DNA from: Curvibacter delicatus NBRC 14919
Lineage (GTDB): Bacteria; Pseudomonadota; Gammaproteobacteria; Burkholderiales; Burkholderiaceae_C
NCBI RefSeq assembly: GCF_001592265.1
Contig: NZ_BCWP01000005.1
Coordinates: 84,985-148,984 of the forward strand
Direction of reading: 5' to 3'
DNA: 64,000 nt
Made by a program: the position numbers and the translations under genes. The notes below the pieces were generated by a model that was not told the DNA's origin, did not search any database, and was given only the letters and a program-made list of their open reading frames with translations. How positions within the stretch are numbered: position 1 is the stretch's first letter; every line of letters begins with the position of its first letter. This document shows positions 53,137 through 61,664 of this stretch, piece by piece.

Positions 53137-53268
53137 GTTATGTCTCCTTAAGGAATTGAATCCCCTGACGAGGGGACTGGCGTGCATTCTTGGAGACGGC
53201 ACTGACCGCTTTCTTACATTGACCTTAGGGGATAACCCTGAGTTCCAGCGCCATTTGGCGCCCAAAAA

Positions 53269-53910
53269 TCAGCGCCGGCGGGTCAGGCCCGGCGTCACAT
53301 TCGTCACGGCATCCCAGCCTGGGCCGTCAAACCAAGTGTCACCCTCCAGGTAACGACGCAGCATCGGCAGACTGTCGAAGCCCCAGAACAATTTGCCGTC
53401 CACGGCCACGGCGGGCACACCGAACACGCCGGCGGCAATGGCCGCTTCGGTGTTGTCACGCAGCCGGGCCTTGACGGCCTCGTCATCCGGCGCGAGCGGC
53501 GGTGCCAGCTGTTCGCGCAACTGCTGCAAGCGGGGCGCATGGACCGCATCGGCCCCGCCGTGCCAGACATGATGGAACAGGGTTTCGCAAACATAGCGGT
53601 TGGGATCATCCCCGCCGGCACAGGCGATGGCCAGCCGCAACAGCGGCAACGGATTGAAAGGATGCACCGCGGGCATCTGGAGCGGGACCTGGTGCTGGTG
53701 CCCCAGCCACTGCACATGGCGGTAGGTCCAGTCGCGTTTGGCCGGCACCTCGGCCGGCCCGAGCTGGCCGTGGTGTTTCAGAATCGCCCCCAGCAACACC
53801 GGCTTGTAGCTCACCGAGTAGCTCAGACCCATCAGCGCCTCGGGCAACCGCTCGAAGGCCAGATGGGCGTAAGGCGAGATGAAATCCAGATAGAAGGTGA
53901 TGTGCTTCAC
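53269..53910 (-). CDS. 2-Hydroxychromene-2-carboxylate isomerase-like (DsbA-fold) protein
   Basis: A 213-residue protein of the HCCA isomerase/kappa-class GST family: FYLDFISPYAHLAFERLPE with the SPY active-site serine, PVLLGAILKHHGQLGPAEVPAKRDW, and the cis-Pro region GVFGVPAVAVDGKLFWGFDSLP. Family members isomerise aromatic-ring degradation intermediates or act as glutathione transferases. It overlaps the DUF1289 gene by four bases at the end of the liu operon. Confidence 0.87.
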   Translation of the reverse strand: MKHITFYLDFISPYAHLAFERLPEALMGLSYSVSYKPVLLGAILKHHGQLGPAEVPAKRDWTYRHVQWLGHQHQVPLQMPAVHPFNPLPLLRLAIACAGGDDPNRYVCETLFHHVWHGGADAVHAPRLQQLREQLAPPLAPDDEAVKARLRDNTEAAIAAGVFGVPAVAVDGKLFWGFDSLPMLRRYLEGDTWFDGPGWDAVTNVTPGLTRRR

Positions 53911-54167
53911 GGTCTCAGGCTCCTTGCGCTTTCTTGTGCTGCAGCGCGTTGCTCGATCCGGCTCCAGACTTCCCGCTTGTCGACGTCATTCATCGTCGAC
54001 CAGTCCCGGATTTCCTGCAGCGTACGCAGACAGCCGACACACAAGACGCGCTGCTCGTCCATCTTGCAGACCGAAATACAGGGCGAAGGCACGTTTTGCG
54101 CCATCGCCCTTGCCTTGATTGCGCGAACCGCTATCGAATCAGTAGCATTGATGACATCCATGACCAT
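53907..54167 (-). CDS. DUF1289 small cysteine-rich protein
   Basis: An 86-residue protein with the DUF1289 pattern PSPCISVCKMDEQRVLCVGCLRTLQEIRDW; four cysteines probably bind a metal. Its role is unknown. The start at 54167 overlaps the HMG-CoA lyase stop (TGATG); an internal ATG at 54104 would give the more usual short form beginning MAQNVPSPC. It overlaps the following gene by four bases. Confidence 0.8.
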   Translation of the reverse strand: MVMDVINATDSIAVRAIKARAMAQNVPSPCISVCKMDEQRVLCVGCLRTLQEIRDWSTMNDVDKREVWSRIEQRAAAQESARSLRP

Positions 54168-55072
54168 CACCCGCGCTTGTTTAACAGCGCCGTGGCGGCA
54201 CGCGAACCGGGTGCGCGCCCAAGGAAGTCGCTGATGAACTTGCCGGCATCCACCAGCTGATCGAGATCGATGCCGGTCTCGATGCTCAAGCCGTGCAGCA
54301 GGTAGACCACGTCCTCGGTCGCCACATTGCCGGTGGCACCCTTGGCGTAGGGGCAGCCGCCCAGGCCAGCCACGGAGGACTGGAAATTCCAGACACCCAA
54401 CTCCAGCGCGGCGTAGGTGTTGGCCAAAGCCTGACCGTAGGTATCGTGGAAGTGACCGGAGACATCGTCCAGGCCGAAGTGGACCAGTGTCGCCTCGATG
54501 GCGCGCTGCACCTTGCGCGGCGTGCCAACGCCAATGGTGTCGGCCACGTCCACCCGCTGCACGCCGATGTCCTTCATCAGCTTGGCCAACATGCCCACCC
54601 GCTCGGGCGCCACCTCGCTCTCGTAAGGGCAGCCGACGGTGCAGCTCATGGCACCGCGCACACGGATGCCAGCCGCACGCGCGGCTGCCACCACGGGCGC
54701 AAAGCGCTCGATGCTCTCGGCGATCGAGCAGTTGATGTTCTTCTGGCTGAAGGCTTCGCTGGCGGCGCCGAACACCACGATCTCATCCGGCTTCGACGCC
54801 ACCGCCGCTTCCCAGCCCTTCAGGTTCGGCACCAGCACCGAATAGCGCACATCCGCACGGCGGGTGATGCCGGCCATCACTTCGGCGTTGTCGCCCATCT
54901 GCGGCACCCACTTGGGGCTGACGAAACTGGTGACTTCGATCTCCTTCAGGCCCGCGTTCTGCAGGCGGTGCACCAGCTCGATCTTCACTGCCGCCGGCAC
55001 CGGCTGCTTCTCGTTCTGCAGCCCGTCGCGCGGACCGACGTCAATCAGTTGGACTCGGGTGGGCAAATTCAT
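54167..55072 (-). CDS. liuE: Hydroxymethylglutaryl-CoA lyase
   Basis: Splits HMG-CoA to acetyl-CoA and acetoacetate, the last step of leucine breakdown. The 301-residue TIM-barrel protein has QLIDVGPRDGLQNEKQPV (metal site), FVSPKWVPQMGDN, VTLKFHDTYGQ-type metal ligands (SGHFHDTYGQALANTY) and the catalytic cysteine loop GLGGCPYAKGATGNVATEDV. The gene begins two bases after the stop of the dehydrogenase gene. Confidence 0.96.
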   Translation of the reverse strand: MNLPTRVQLIDVGPRDGLQNEKQPVPAAVKIELVHRLQNAGLKEIEVTSFVSPKWVPQMGDNAEVMAGITRRADVRYSVLVPNLKGWEAAVASKPDEIVVFGAASEAFSQKNINCSIAESIERFAPVVAAARAAGIRVRGAMSCTVGCPYESEVAPERVGMLAKLMKDIGVQRVDVADTIGVGTPRKVQRAIEATLVHFGLDDVSGHFHDTYGQALANTYAALELGVWNFQSSVAGLGGCPYAKGATGNVATEDVVYLLHGLSIETGIDLDQLVDAGKFISDFLGRAPGSRAATALLNKRG

Positions 55073-55073
55073 T

Positions 55074-55994
55074 TCAATAGCCTTTTGTTGGATCCACGAT
55101 ACCGGCAATCGATTCCCCGCGCTCCAGGCGGGCGATCTTGGCGGCGATCTGTGCCACGCTCTCGTCGCGCAGCGTGCGTGCCGCGGTGTGCGGTGTGACG
55201 GTGATCTTCGGATGGCGCCAGAACGGGTGCCCGGCCGGCAGTGGTTCCTGGCGGAACACGTCGAGCGTGGCGCCGGCCAGGTGACCGTTGTCGAGCAACG
55301 GAATCAGGTCTTCCTCCACCAGATGTCCGCCGCGCGCCACGTTGATCAGGTAGCCACCGGGCCGCAGCTGCGCCAGCGTCTGGCGGTTCAGGATGCCCTC
55401 GGTCTCGGCCGTCAGCGGCAACAGGCACACCAGTACCCGCGTCTCCGCCAGGAATTCGCCGAACTGCTCCGCACCGGCATAAGACCGCACGCCATGAACC
55501 TGCCGGGGCGAGCGGCTCCAGCCGACCACGGGAAACTCGAAGGCCTGCACCGCGCGCGCCACGCGCTGGCCCAGCACGCCCAGCCCCATGATGCCGACGG
55601 AGAAATCCTGCCGCAGGCGCGGGCGCCGGAACGACCACTTGCCCTGCGCCACGTCCTGCGCGTAAAGATCGAATTCGCGGAAGTGGCGGATCAGCGCATG
55701 CACCACATACTCGGCCATCTGGACCGACATGCCGGCATCGTCCAGCCGCACCAGCTGGGTGGCCGGCTGAACCCTGAGCTGCGTCAGGGCATCAACCCCC
55801 GCCCCCAGATTGAACAGCGCCTTGAGGCCGGGCTGCTCATCGAGAAACGCCTGCGGCGGCGCCCAGACCACGGCGTAGTCGCCCGGCGGCGCGCCCGGCG
55901 CCCAGACCGCCACTTCGGCCTGCGGCAGGGCCGCGCGCAAGGCAGCCAGCCAAGGCTCGGCTTTGAAATCGGTACAACAGAAATAGATCTTCAT
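55074..55994 (-). CDS. GhrA-like glyoxylate/hydroxypyruvate reductase
   Basis: A 306-residue D-2-hydroxyacid dehydrogenase. Nucleotide fold GIMGLGVLGQRVARAVQAF, the catalytic Arg in NVARGGHLVEEDLIPLL and the catalytic His in ITVTPHTAARTL are all present; the GhrA subfamily is indicated by WSRSPRQVHGVRSYAG. It sits inside the liu operon between the carboxylase and HMG-CoA lyase, where no 2-hydroxyacid step is known for leucine. Confidence 0.87.
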   Translation of the reverse strand: MKIYFCCTDFKAEPWLAALRAALPQAEVAVWAPGAPPGDYAVVWAPPQAFLDEQPGLKALFNLGAGVDALTQLRVQPATQLVRLDDAGMSVQMAEYVVHALIRHFREFDLYAQDVAQGKWSFRRPRLRQDFSVGIMGLGVLGQRVARAVQAFEFPVVGWSRSPRQVHGVRSYAGAEQFGEFLAETRVLVCLLPLTAETEGILNRQTLAQLRPGGYLINVARGGHLVEEDLIPLLDNGHLAGATLDVFRQEPLPAGHPFWRHPKITVTPHTAARTLRDESVAQIAAKIARLERGESIAGIVDPTKGY

Positions 55995-56030
55995 GCGCCG
56001 AGCTTAAAGGCAGCCATGCGTGCCGCCGCG

Positions 56031-58034
56031 TCACGCAGCCGACAGTTTGAGCAGCTCGGCGCCTTCGGCCACCTGATCGCCCGGTGCGTACAGCAGCTCG
56101 GCCACCACGCCGTCAACTGGCGCGGCAATGGTGTGCTCCATCTTCATGGCTTCCATCACCGCCAGCACCTGGCCCTTGGTCACCTTGTCGCCGGCCGACA
56201 CGGCAAACGACACCACCTTGCCCGGCATTGGCGCCGTCAGGCGGCCGCCCTCGGCCTGGGTCTCGCCGGCATGGGCCAGCGCATCAAGCACCGTGATCTG
56301 CGTCGCACCCTGCGGCAGGAAGACATGGGCCACGTCGCCGCCGCGCAGCACCTGCACACGCTGGCGCTGGCCGGCGAACAACAGGTCGATGCCATCGCCC
56401 TGCATGGCCATCTGCAACGGGCCAGTTGTCTCGCCCGCCTGCAGTTGCAAGGTGCCGTCATGCCCGTAAGTCAGCACAGCGGTGTGCGGCTCGCCATGAA
56501 ACTCGAAGTCGAAATAACGCTGCGTCAGGCCGTGCGAACGCCAGCCGTCGCGCTGCGCCCAGGGGTCGACCCAGCCGGCGGCAGTCACGCTGGCCTGCTC
56601 CTGCAGCAGGGTGTGTGCCACCACACTGGCGGCGGCCAGCGGCAAGCCCACTTTCTCCTGATTGAACAACGCGGCCGATTCGCGCACGATCAACGCGGTA
56701 TCAAGGTCGGCCTCGGCAAAAGAGTGGCTCTGCGCCACATGGCGCAGGAACTGCACATTGGTGCTCAGGCCGACGATGCGCGTGGCCGCCAGCGCGGCAT
56801 CGAGCCGGGCCAGCGCCTGTTCGCGCGTCTCGCCGTGCACGATGAGCTTGGCCACCATCGAGTCGTAGAATGGGCTGATGGTGTCACCCTCACGCACGCC
56901 GGAATCAACGCGTACATCACTGCGTTCGAACGTGCTGCAGGCCGGCAGGCCATAGACCTGCAGCGTGCCGGTGGCCGGCAGGAAATGGTTGTCCGGGTTC
57001 TCGGCACAGATGCGTGCCTCGATGGCGTGGCCGTGGATCTTCAGTTGCTCCTGCTGCAAGGGCAGCGGCTCACCGGCGGCCACACGCAGCTGCCACTCCA
57101 CCAGGTCCAGCCCGGTAATGGCTTCTGTCACTGGGTGCTCGACCTGCAGCCGCGTGTTCATCTCCATGAAGAAGAAATTCATCTTGCCGTCGCGCTGCTC
57201 GACGATGAATTCCACCGTGCCGGCACCGACGTAGTTGACCGCGCGCGCCGCCGCCACCGCCGCCTGGCCCATCTGCTGGCGCATCTCCGGCGTCATGCCA
57301 GGCGCCGGCGCTTCCTCCAGCACCTTCTGATGCCGGCGCTGCACCGAGCAGTCGCGCTCGAACAGGTAGACACAGTTGCCCTGCGTGTCGCCGAACACCT
57401 GGATCTCGATGTGGCGCGGCCGCAGCACGTATTTCTCGATCAGCACTGCCGCGTCGCCGAAGCTGTTGATCGCCTCGCGCTGGCACGACGCCAGCGAGGC
57501 CTCGAAGTCTTCGCGTTTTTCCACCACGCGCATGCCCTTGCCGCCGCCGCCCGCACTGGCCTTGATCAGGACGGGATAGCCAATGCGGTCCGCCTCGTGC
57601 TGCAGCAGTTTGGTGTCCTGGTCCGCGCCGTGATAACCCGGCACCAGCGGCACACCGGCTTTCTCCATCAGTCGCTTGGACTCGGCCTTCAGACCCATGG
57701 CCAGAATGGCGGAGGCGGGCGGGCCGATGAAGACCAGCCCGGCCGCAGCACAGGCCTGGGCAAAGGCCTCGTTCTCGCTCAGGAAACCGTAGCCCGGGTG
57801 GATGGCCTGCGCGCCGGTGGCCTGGGCCGCTTCGATGATGCGCTCCCAGCGCAGGTAGCTCTCGGCTGGCGCGCTGCCGCCGATGTGCACCGCCTCGTCG
57901 CACACGCTGACGTGTTTGGCGTTGGCATCGGCATCGGAATAAACCGCCACGGTGCGGATGCCCATGCGCTTCGCAGTCGCCGCGACACGGCAGGCAATCT
58001 CCCCACGATTCGCAATCAGAATTTTCTTGAACAT
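56031..58034 (-). CDS. liuD: Methylcrotonyl-CoA carboxylase, biotin carboxylase/carrier subunit
   Basis: A 667-residue subunit: biotin carboxylase domain from residue 1 (MFKKILIANRGEIACRV; ATP loop KASAGGGGKGMRVV; FFMEMNTRLQVEHPVTE), a BT linker domain around residues 480-580 and a C-terminal biotinyl domain with VLAVMEAMKMEHTI, the biotin lysine near residue 632. The partner carboxyltransferase gene lies immediately upstream (12 bases). Together they carboxylate 3-methylcrotonyl-CoA. Confidence 0.94.
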   Translation of the reverse strand: MFKKILIANRGEIACRVAATAKRMGIRTVAVYSDADANAKHVSVCDEAVHIGGSAPAESYLRWERIIEAAQATGAQAIHPGYGFLSENEAFAQACAAAGLVFIGPPASAILAMGLKAESKRLMEKAGVPLVPGYHGADQDTKLLQHEADRIGYPVLIKASAGGGGKGMRVVEKREDFEASLASCQREAINSFGDAAVLIEKYVLRPRHIEIQVFGDTQGNCVYLFERDCSVQRRHQKVLEEAPAPGMTPEMRQQMGQAAVAAARAVNYVGAGTVEFIVEQRDGKMNFFFMEMNTRLQVEHPVTEAITGLDLVEWQLRVAAGEPLPLQQEQLKIHGHAIEARICAENPDNHFLPATGTLQVYGLPACSTFERSDVRVDSGVREGDTISPFYDSMVAKLIVHGETREQALARLDAALAATRIVGLSTNVQFLRHVAQSHSFAEADLDTALIVRESAALFNQEKVGLPLAAASVVAHTLLQEQASVTAAGWVDPWAQRDGWRSHGLTQRYFDFEFHGEPHTAVLTYGHDGTLQLQAGETTGPLQMAMQGDGIDLLFAGQRQRVQVLRGGDVAHVFLPQGATQITVLDALAHAGETQAEGGRLTAPMPGKVVSFAVSAGDKVTKGQVLAVMEAMKMEHTIAAPVDGVVAELLYAPGDQVAEGAELLKLSAA

Positions 58035-58046
58035 GTGCTTATCCCC

Positions 58047-59654
58047 TTACATCCGGAACACGCCGAACTTGGTATCCGGAATTGGCGCATTGAGCGCAGC
58101 GCTCAGACCCAGCGCCAGCACGCGCCGCGTGTCGGCCGGGTCGATCACGCCGTCGTCCCACAGGCGGGCTGTGGCGTAGTAGGGATGGCCCTGGGCCTCG
58201 TACTGGTTGCGGATCGGCGCTTTGAAGGCCTCTTCCTCTTCCATGCTCCACTGGCCGCCCTTGGCCTCAATGCCGTCGCGCTTGACGGTAGCCAGCACGC
58301 TGGCGGCCTGCTCGCCGCCCATGACCGAGATGCGCGCGTTCGGCCACATCCAGAGGAAACGCGGGTTGAAGGCGCGGCCGCACATGCCGTAGTTGCCGGC
58401 GCCGAACGAGCCGCCGATGATGACGGTGAACTTGGGCACCTGGGCGGTGGACACCGCCGTCACCATCTTGGCGCCGTTGCGCGCAATGCCCTCGTTCTCG
58501 TATTTGCGCCCGACCATGAAGCCGGTGATGTTCTGCAGGAACACCAGCGGGATCTTGCGCTGGCAGCACAGCTCGATGAAGTGCGCGCCCTTGAGGGCCG
58601 ACTCGCTGAACAGGATGCCGTTGTTGGCGACGATGCCCACCGGCATGCCTTCGATGCGGGCGAAGCCGCACACCAGCGTGGTGCCGTAGCGCGCCTTGAA
58701 CTCGTCGAACTCCGAGCCGTCGACGATGCGGGCGATGATCTCGCGCACGTCGAAGGGCTTGCGGGTGTCGATCGGGATCACGCCATACAGCTCCTCTGCT
58801 GCAAATTTAGGAGCTAGCGGCGCAGCCGTGACAAGGCTCTGGGCCTTGTTTTTGTTCAAATTCTTGACCGCAGCACGCACCAGTGCCAGCGCGTGCAGGT
58901 CATTCTGCGCCAGGTGGTCGGCCACGCCGGACAGGCGCGTGTGCACGTCGCCGCCGCCCAGGTCCTCCGCCGTCACCACCTCGCCGGTGGCCGCCTTCAC
59001 CAGCGGCGGGCCGCCGAGGAAGATGGTGCCCTGGTTCTTGACGATGATGGCCTCGTCGCTCATGGCCGGCACGTAGGCGCCGCCGGCGGTACACGAACCC
59101 ATGACCACGGCGATCTGGGCAATGCCCAACGCGCTCATGTTGGCCTGGTTGTAGAAGATGCGGCCAAAGTGGTCGCGGTCCGGGAACACGTCATCCTGGT
59201 TTGGCAGGTTGGCGCCGCCCGAGTCCACCAGGTAGATGCAGGGCAGGCCGTTCTGCTGCGCCACCTCCTGCGCCCGCAGGTGTTTTTTCACCGTCATCGG
59301 GTAATAGGTGCCGCCCTTCACCGTGGCGTCGTTGCAGACGATCATGCAGTCCACGCCGCTGACACGGCCGATACCGGCGATCAGGCCTGCACAGGGCGCT
59401 TCGTCGTTGTACATGGCGTAGGCCGCCAGCGGTGACAGCTCCAGGAACGGCGAGCCGGGGTCGAGCAGGCGCTGCACGCGTTCGCGCGGCAGCAGCTTGC
59501 CGCGGGCCGTGTGCTTGGCGCGTGCCGCCTCGCCGCCACCTTGGGCTACCTTGCCCACCTGGGCGTTGAGGTCGTCCACCAAGGCGCGCATGGCCGAGGC
59601 GTTGGCCTGGAAGTCGGCCGAACGGGCGTTGAGTTTGCTTTCCAGAATCGGCAT
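58047..59654 (-). CDS. liuB: Methylcrotonyl-CoA carboxylase, carboxyltransferase subunit
   Basis: A 535-residue carboxyltransferase. [71 protein letters not shown] and [34 protein letters not shown] are characteristic of MCC-beta rather than propionyl-CoA carboxylase. Residues ~267-286 ([18 protein letters not shown]) are encoded by an in-frame copy of the ATAGCTGC repeat in the linker between the N and C domains. A LiuR-type operator lies 44 bases upstream. Confidence 0.95.
   Translation of the reverse strand: MPILESKLNARSADFQANASAMRALVDDLNAQVGKVAQGGGEAARAKHTARGKLLPRERVQRLLDPGSPFLELSPLAAYAMYNDEAPCAGLIAGIGRVSGVDCMIVCNDATVKGGTYYPMTVKKHLRAQEVAQQNGLPCIYLVDSGGANLPNQDDVFPDRDHFGRIFYNQANMSALGIAQIAVVMGSCTAGGAYVPAMSDEAIIVKNQGTIFLGGPPLVKAATGEVVTAEDLGGGDVHTRLSGVADHLAQNDLHALALVRAAVKNLNKNKAQSLVTAAPLAPKFAAEELYGVIPIDTRKPFDVREIIARIVDGSEFDEFKARYGTTLVCGFARIEGMPVGIVANNGILFSESALKGAHFIELCCQRKIPLVFLQNITGFMVGRKYENEGIARNGAKMVTAVSTAQVPKFTVIIGGSFGAGNYGMCGRAFNPRFLWMWPNARISVMGGEQAASVLATVKRDGIEAKGGQWSMEEEEAFKAPIRNQYEAQGHPYYATARLWDDGVIDPADTRRVLALGLSAALNAPIPDTKFGVFRM
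58798..58856 (+). repeat. ATAGCTGC-family repeat, copy F, inside liuB
   Basis: On the plus strand GCTGCAAATTTAGGAGCTAG, CGGCGCAGCCGTGACAAGGC, TCTGGGCCTTGTTTTTG. It keeps the AGCTagc-GGCGCA core and the GGCC-TTTTT end of the family and reads through liuB without a stop in the antisense direction. Confidence 0.7.
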
Positions 59655-59697
59655 GGCTGTGCTTTCTGAACACCCGCCGGCACCACACCGGACGGAG

Positions 59698-59719
59698 TTG
59701 ACGTTTACGTAAACGTCAA
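59698..59719. promoter_or_regulatory. LiuR-type operator upstream of the liu operon
   Basis: A perfect 22-base palindrome with arm TTGACGTTTAC, directly upstream of liuB. A one-mismatch copy stands before the acyl-CoA dehydrogenase at 62822. The pattern resembles sites of LiuR, the MerR-family regulator of branched-chain acyl-CoA breakdown; the regulator gene is not in the window. Confidence 0.75.
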
Positions 59720-59731
59720 TTGTGGCAGATT

Positions 59732-60382
59732 TCAGCCCAGGACTGACGGCAAATCCGCCATGTCGCGAAACACCTCGACGGCACCGGCACGCCGGAACAC
59801 CTCGGCGTCGCCCTGCGGCACATAGGCGAACACCGTGGCGCCAGCCGCCACGCCGGCGGCAACACCGGTCAGCGTGTCCTCCACCACGGCGCAGCGTTGC
59901 GGCGGCGCGGCCAGGGCTGCAGCGGCCGCGAGGTAAACGTCCGGGTGCGGTTTGGAGCGCGGCATCTCGTGGCCGCTGAAGATGCGGCCGGCAAAGTAGT
60001 CGAGCAGGCCAACCTTGCGCAACTGCAGCTCGACCTTGTGGCGGTCAGCGCCGGAGGCGCAGGCGATGCGCGCGTCATGCCGGGCATGGATCTCATGCAC
60101 CGCCGCTTGTGCATTGGCGATGACGGTCAGCTCGGCCTCCAGCGCGGCATTGCGCCGGGTTCGGAAACCGGCCAGCCAGTCTTCGGTCAGCGGCTGGCCG
60201 GTGTGCTGCTCGATGCGGGCCCGCTCGTCCTTGACCGCCTTGCCGACAAAGATGGACCAGCACGCCTCGGCCGTCAGTTCCCAGCCGCGCTCGGCCAGCA
60301 TGTCGCGCAGCACGCGGTTGACGATGGGCTCGGAGTCCACCAGCACGCCATCACAGTCGAACAGGATTGCCTCAAACCGCAT
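59732..60382 (-). CDS. HAD-superfamily phosphatase (beta-phosphoglucomutase/phosphoglycolate type)
   Basis: A 216-residue HAD-IA hydrolase: motif [16 protein letters not shown] at residue ~8, motif [13 protein letters not shown], Lys in [14 protein letters not shown] and motif [20 protein letters not shown]. The cap domain is helical. The substrate cannot be told; relatives hydrolyse sugar phosphates or phosphoglycolate. The ATG at 60382 is chosen over the upstream TTG. The upstream intergenic region is a repeat copy. Confidence 0.85.
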   Translation of the reverse strand: MRFEAILFDCDGVLVDSEPIVNRVLRDMLAERGWELTAEACWSIFVGKAVKDERARIEQHTGQPLTEDWLAGFRTRRNAALEAELTVIANAQAAVHEIHARHDARIACASGADRHKVELQLRKVGLLDYFAGRIFSGHEMPRSKPHPDVYLAAAAALAAPPQRCAVVEDTLTGVAAGVAAGATVFAYVPQGDAEVFRRAGAVEVFRDMADLPSVLG

Positions 60383-60392
60383 CACGCCCAAT

Positions 60393-60450
60393 CACTATCA
60401 ATTTGATAGCTGCCAGCGCAGTATCCATGAGATCCAGGCATCGATTTCAT
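60393..60450 (+). repeat. ATAGCTGC-family repeat, copy G, over the end of the ychJ-like gene
   Basis: ACTATCAATTTGATAGCTGC, CAGCGCAGTATCCATGAGAT, CCAGGCATCGATTTCA. It fills the gap between the HAD phosphatase and the YchJ-like gene, and its right end overlaps the stop codon of the latter (60447-60449). Confidence 0.75.
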
Positions 60451-60854
60451 TGATGATCGCCGTCGACGTAATACCAGCGACCGTCCTCGCGCACAAAGCG
60501 GCTGCGCTCGTGCAGGCGCACGGCGCGGCCGGACGGCTCGCGCAACCGGGCCACGAACTCGACCTCGGCATGGCCATCGTCGATCACCCGGTGCTTGCGT
60601 ACCTCCAGCCCCAGCCATTTGGCACCCGCATCGAAGCTCACCCGCGACGGCCGCTTGCTGGTTTGCCAGGTAGCCAACAGGTAGTCGGCCCGCTCCCGCA
60701 CGAAGGCCGTGTAACGCGAACGCATCAGCGCCTCGGCATCGGGCGCCGGCGTGCCGTCAAAATCGTCAACGTAGCGGCCACAGCAGTCCGCATACGGCAG
60801 CCCGCGGCCGGCGGCGTCAAGCCGCCCGCAGGGACAGGCCGCCACGTCAGCCAC
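60447..60854 (-). CDS. YchJ-family SEC-C-type protein
   Basis: A 135-residue protein with N-terminal cysteine motif ACPCGRLDAAGRGLPYADCCGRY, as in SEC-C/UPF0225 proteins that bind zinc, followed by an NTF2-like domain (ALMRSRYTAFVRERADYLLATW; ERSRFVREDGRWYYVDG). Function unknown. Its start overlaps the rhodanese gene by eight bases, and its stop lies in a repeat copy. Confidence 0.88.
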   Translation of the reverse strand: MADVAACPCGRLDAAGRGLPYADCCGRYVDDFDGTPAPDAEALMRSRYTAFVRERADYLLATWQTSKRPSRVSFDAGAKWLGLEVRKHRVIDDGHAEVEFVARLREPSGRAVRLHERSRFVREDGRWYYVDGDHQ

Positions 60855-61263
60855 CCTTCTTCGCCTTGCGCTCTTCCAGCGTCTCGACCGGACCGCCCTG
60901 CTTGACCCACTCGGCGAAACCGCCGTCGATGTGGGCCACGTTGGTCATGCCCATGTCCTGCAGCGTCTTGGTGGCCAGCGCGCTACGCCAGCCGGCGCCG
61001 CAGAACAGGATGAAGTGTTTGCTCTCGTCGGCCCACATCGGCTTGTGGTACGGCGACTCGGGATCGACCCAGAACTCCAGCATGCAGCGCGGCGCATGGG
61101 TGCTGCCGGTGACGGTGCCGTCCTTCAGCTCGCGCACGTCGCGAATGTCGACGATGTGCACTTTCGGATCGTCCAGCATGGCCAGTACCTCGGGCACGGT
61201 GTAGGTCTTGACCTGGGCCATGGCCTCGTCGACGAGGGCGCGGAATCCTTTGGTGATGGGCAT
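60847..61263 (-). CDS. Rhodanese-like sulfurtransferase domain protein
   Basis: A 138-residue single-domain rhodanese. YTVPEVLAMLDDPKVHIVDIRDVRELKDGTVTGSTHAPR is the N-terminal half, and ILFCGAGWRSALATKTLQDMGMTNVAHIDGGFAEW has the active-site loop with the catalytic cysteine (CGAGWR). The substrate is probably thiosulfate or a persulfide carrier; this is inferred from the fold only. Confidence 0.9.
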   Translation of the reverse strand: MPITKGFRALVDEAMAQVKTYTVPEVLAMLDDPKVHIVDIRDVRELKDGTVTGSTHAPRCMLEFWVDPESPYHKPMWADESKHFILFCGAGWRSALATKTLQDMGMTNVAHIDGGFAEWVKQGGPVETLEERKAKKGG

Positions 61264-61430
61264 GGTGTGTCTCCGGAATGGGAAGGTGCGGCCCTGATGA
61301 GGTCGCCCGGGAAGCTGGCTGAAATTGTCGCATGGCCGGCCGCCAAGAACGCGACTCAAGCCACCGGACCAGGCGCACTGCGCGCGCCTCCCATCTGAAG
61401 TATCATCGCCGCCGACTTGAGTTCAGAGAC

Positions 61431-61640
61431 ATGGCAAACGAAGTGGGATCCATCAGACAGGCAGGCGCCTCCACCGCAGTCAAGGGGCTGGTGAGCAGCC
61501 GGCCGCTGACGCCCCGCGTCTCGACCTACGACCCCTACGCCGACGCCCAGGCCAAGCGGCAGGCCAAGGCCGAGCAGATGCAGATCATCCTCAACACCAT
61601 GGGCCAGCCCACCGGCCGGCTGATCAGCTTCGTCGTCTGA
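61431..61640 (+). CDS. Small protein of unknown function
   Basis: A 69-residue protein (MANEVGSIRQAGASTAVKGL at the start, a basic helix AQAKRQAKAEQMQIILNTM and the end TGRLISFVV). I do not recognise it. TATCAT at 61401-61406 could be a -10 box; a Shine-Dalgarno sequence is weak. Support is its position in an otherwise gene-free 400-base gap and its balanced composition unlike the shadow frames; it may be a conserved Comamonadaceae small protein. Confidence 0.55.
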   Translation: MANEVGSIRQAGASTAVKGLVSSRPLTPRVSTYDPYADAQAKRQAKAEQMQIILNTMGQPTGRLISFVV

Positions 61641-61664
61641 CGGCAGCCAAAGCGCGCCAGCGGC

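Noticed and set aside
51472..53151. Open frame of 559 codons opposite the MHS transporter
   Set aside because: Rich in His, Gly, Gln and Asp without any motif; the transporter on the minus strand has clear MFS motifs and a strong ribosome binding site.
54864..58817. Open frame of 1317 codons on the plus strand across the liu operon
   Set aside because: It runs antisense to four well-supported genes, has no recognisable domain and shows shadow composition.
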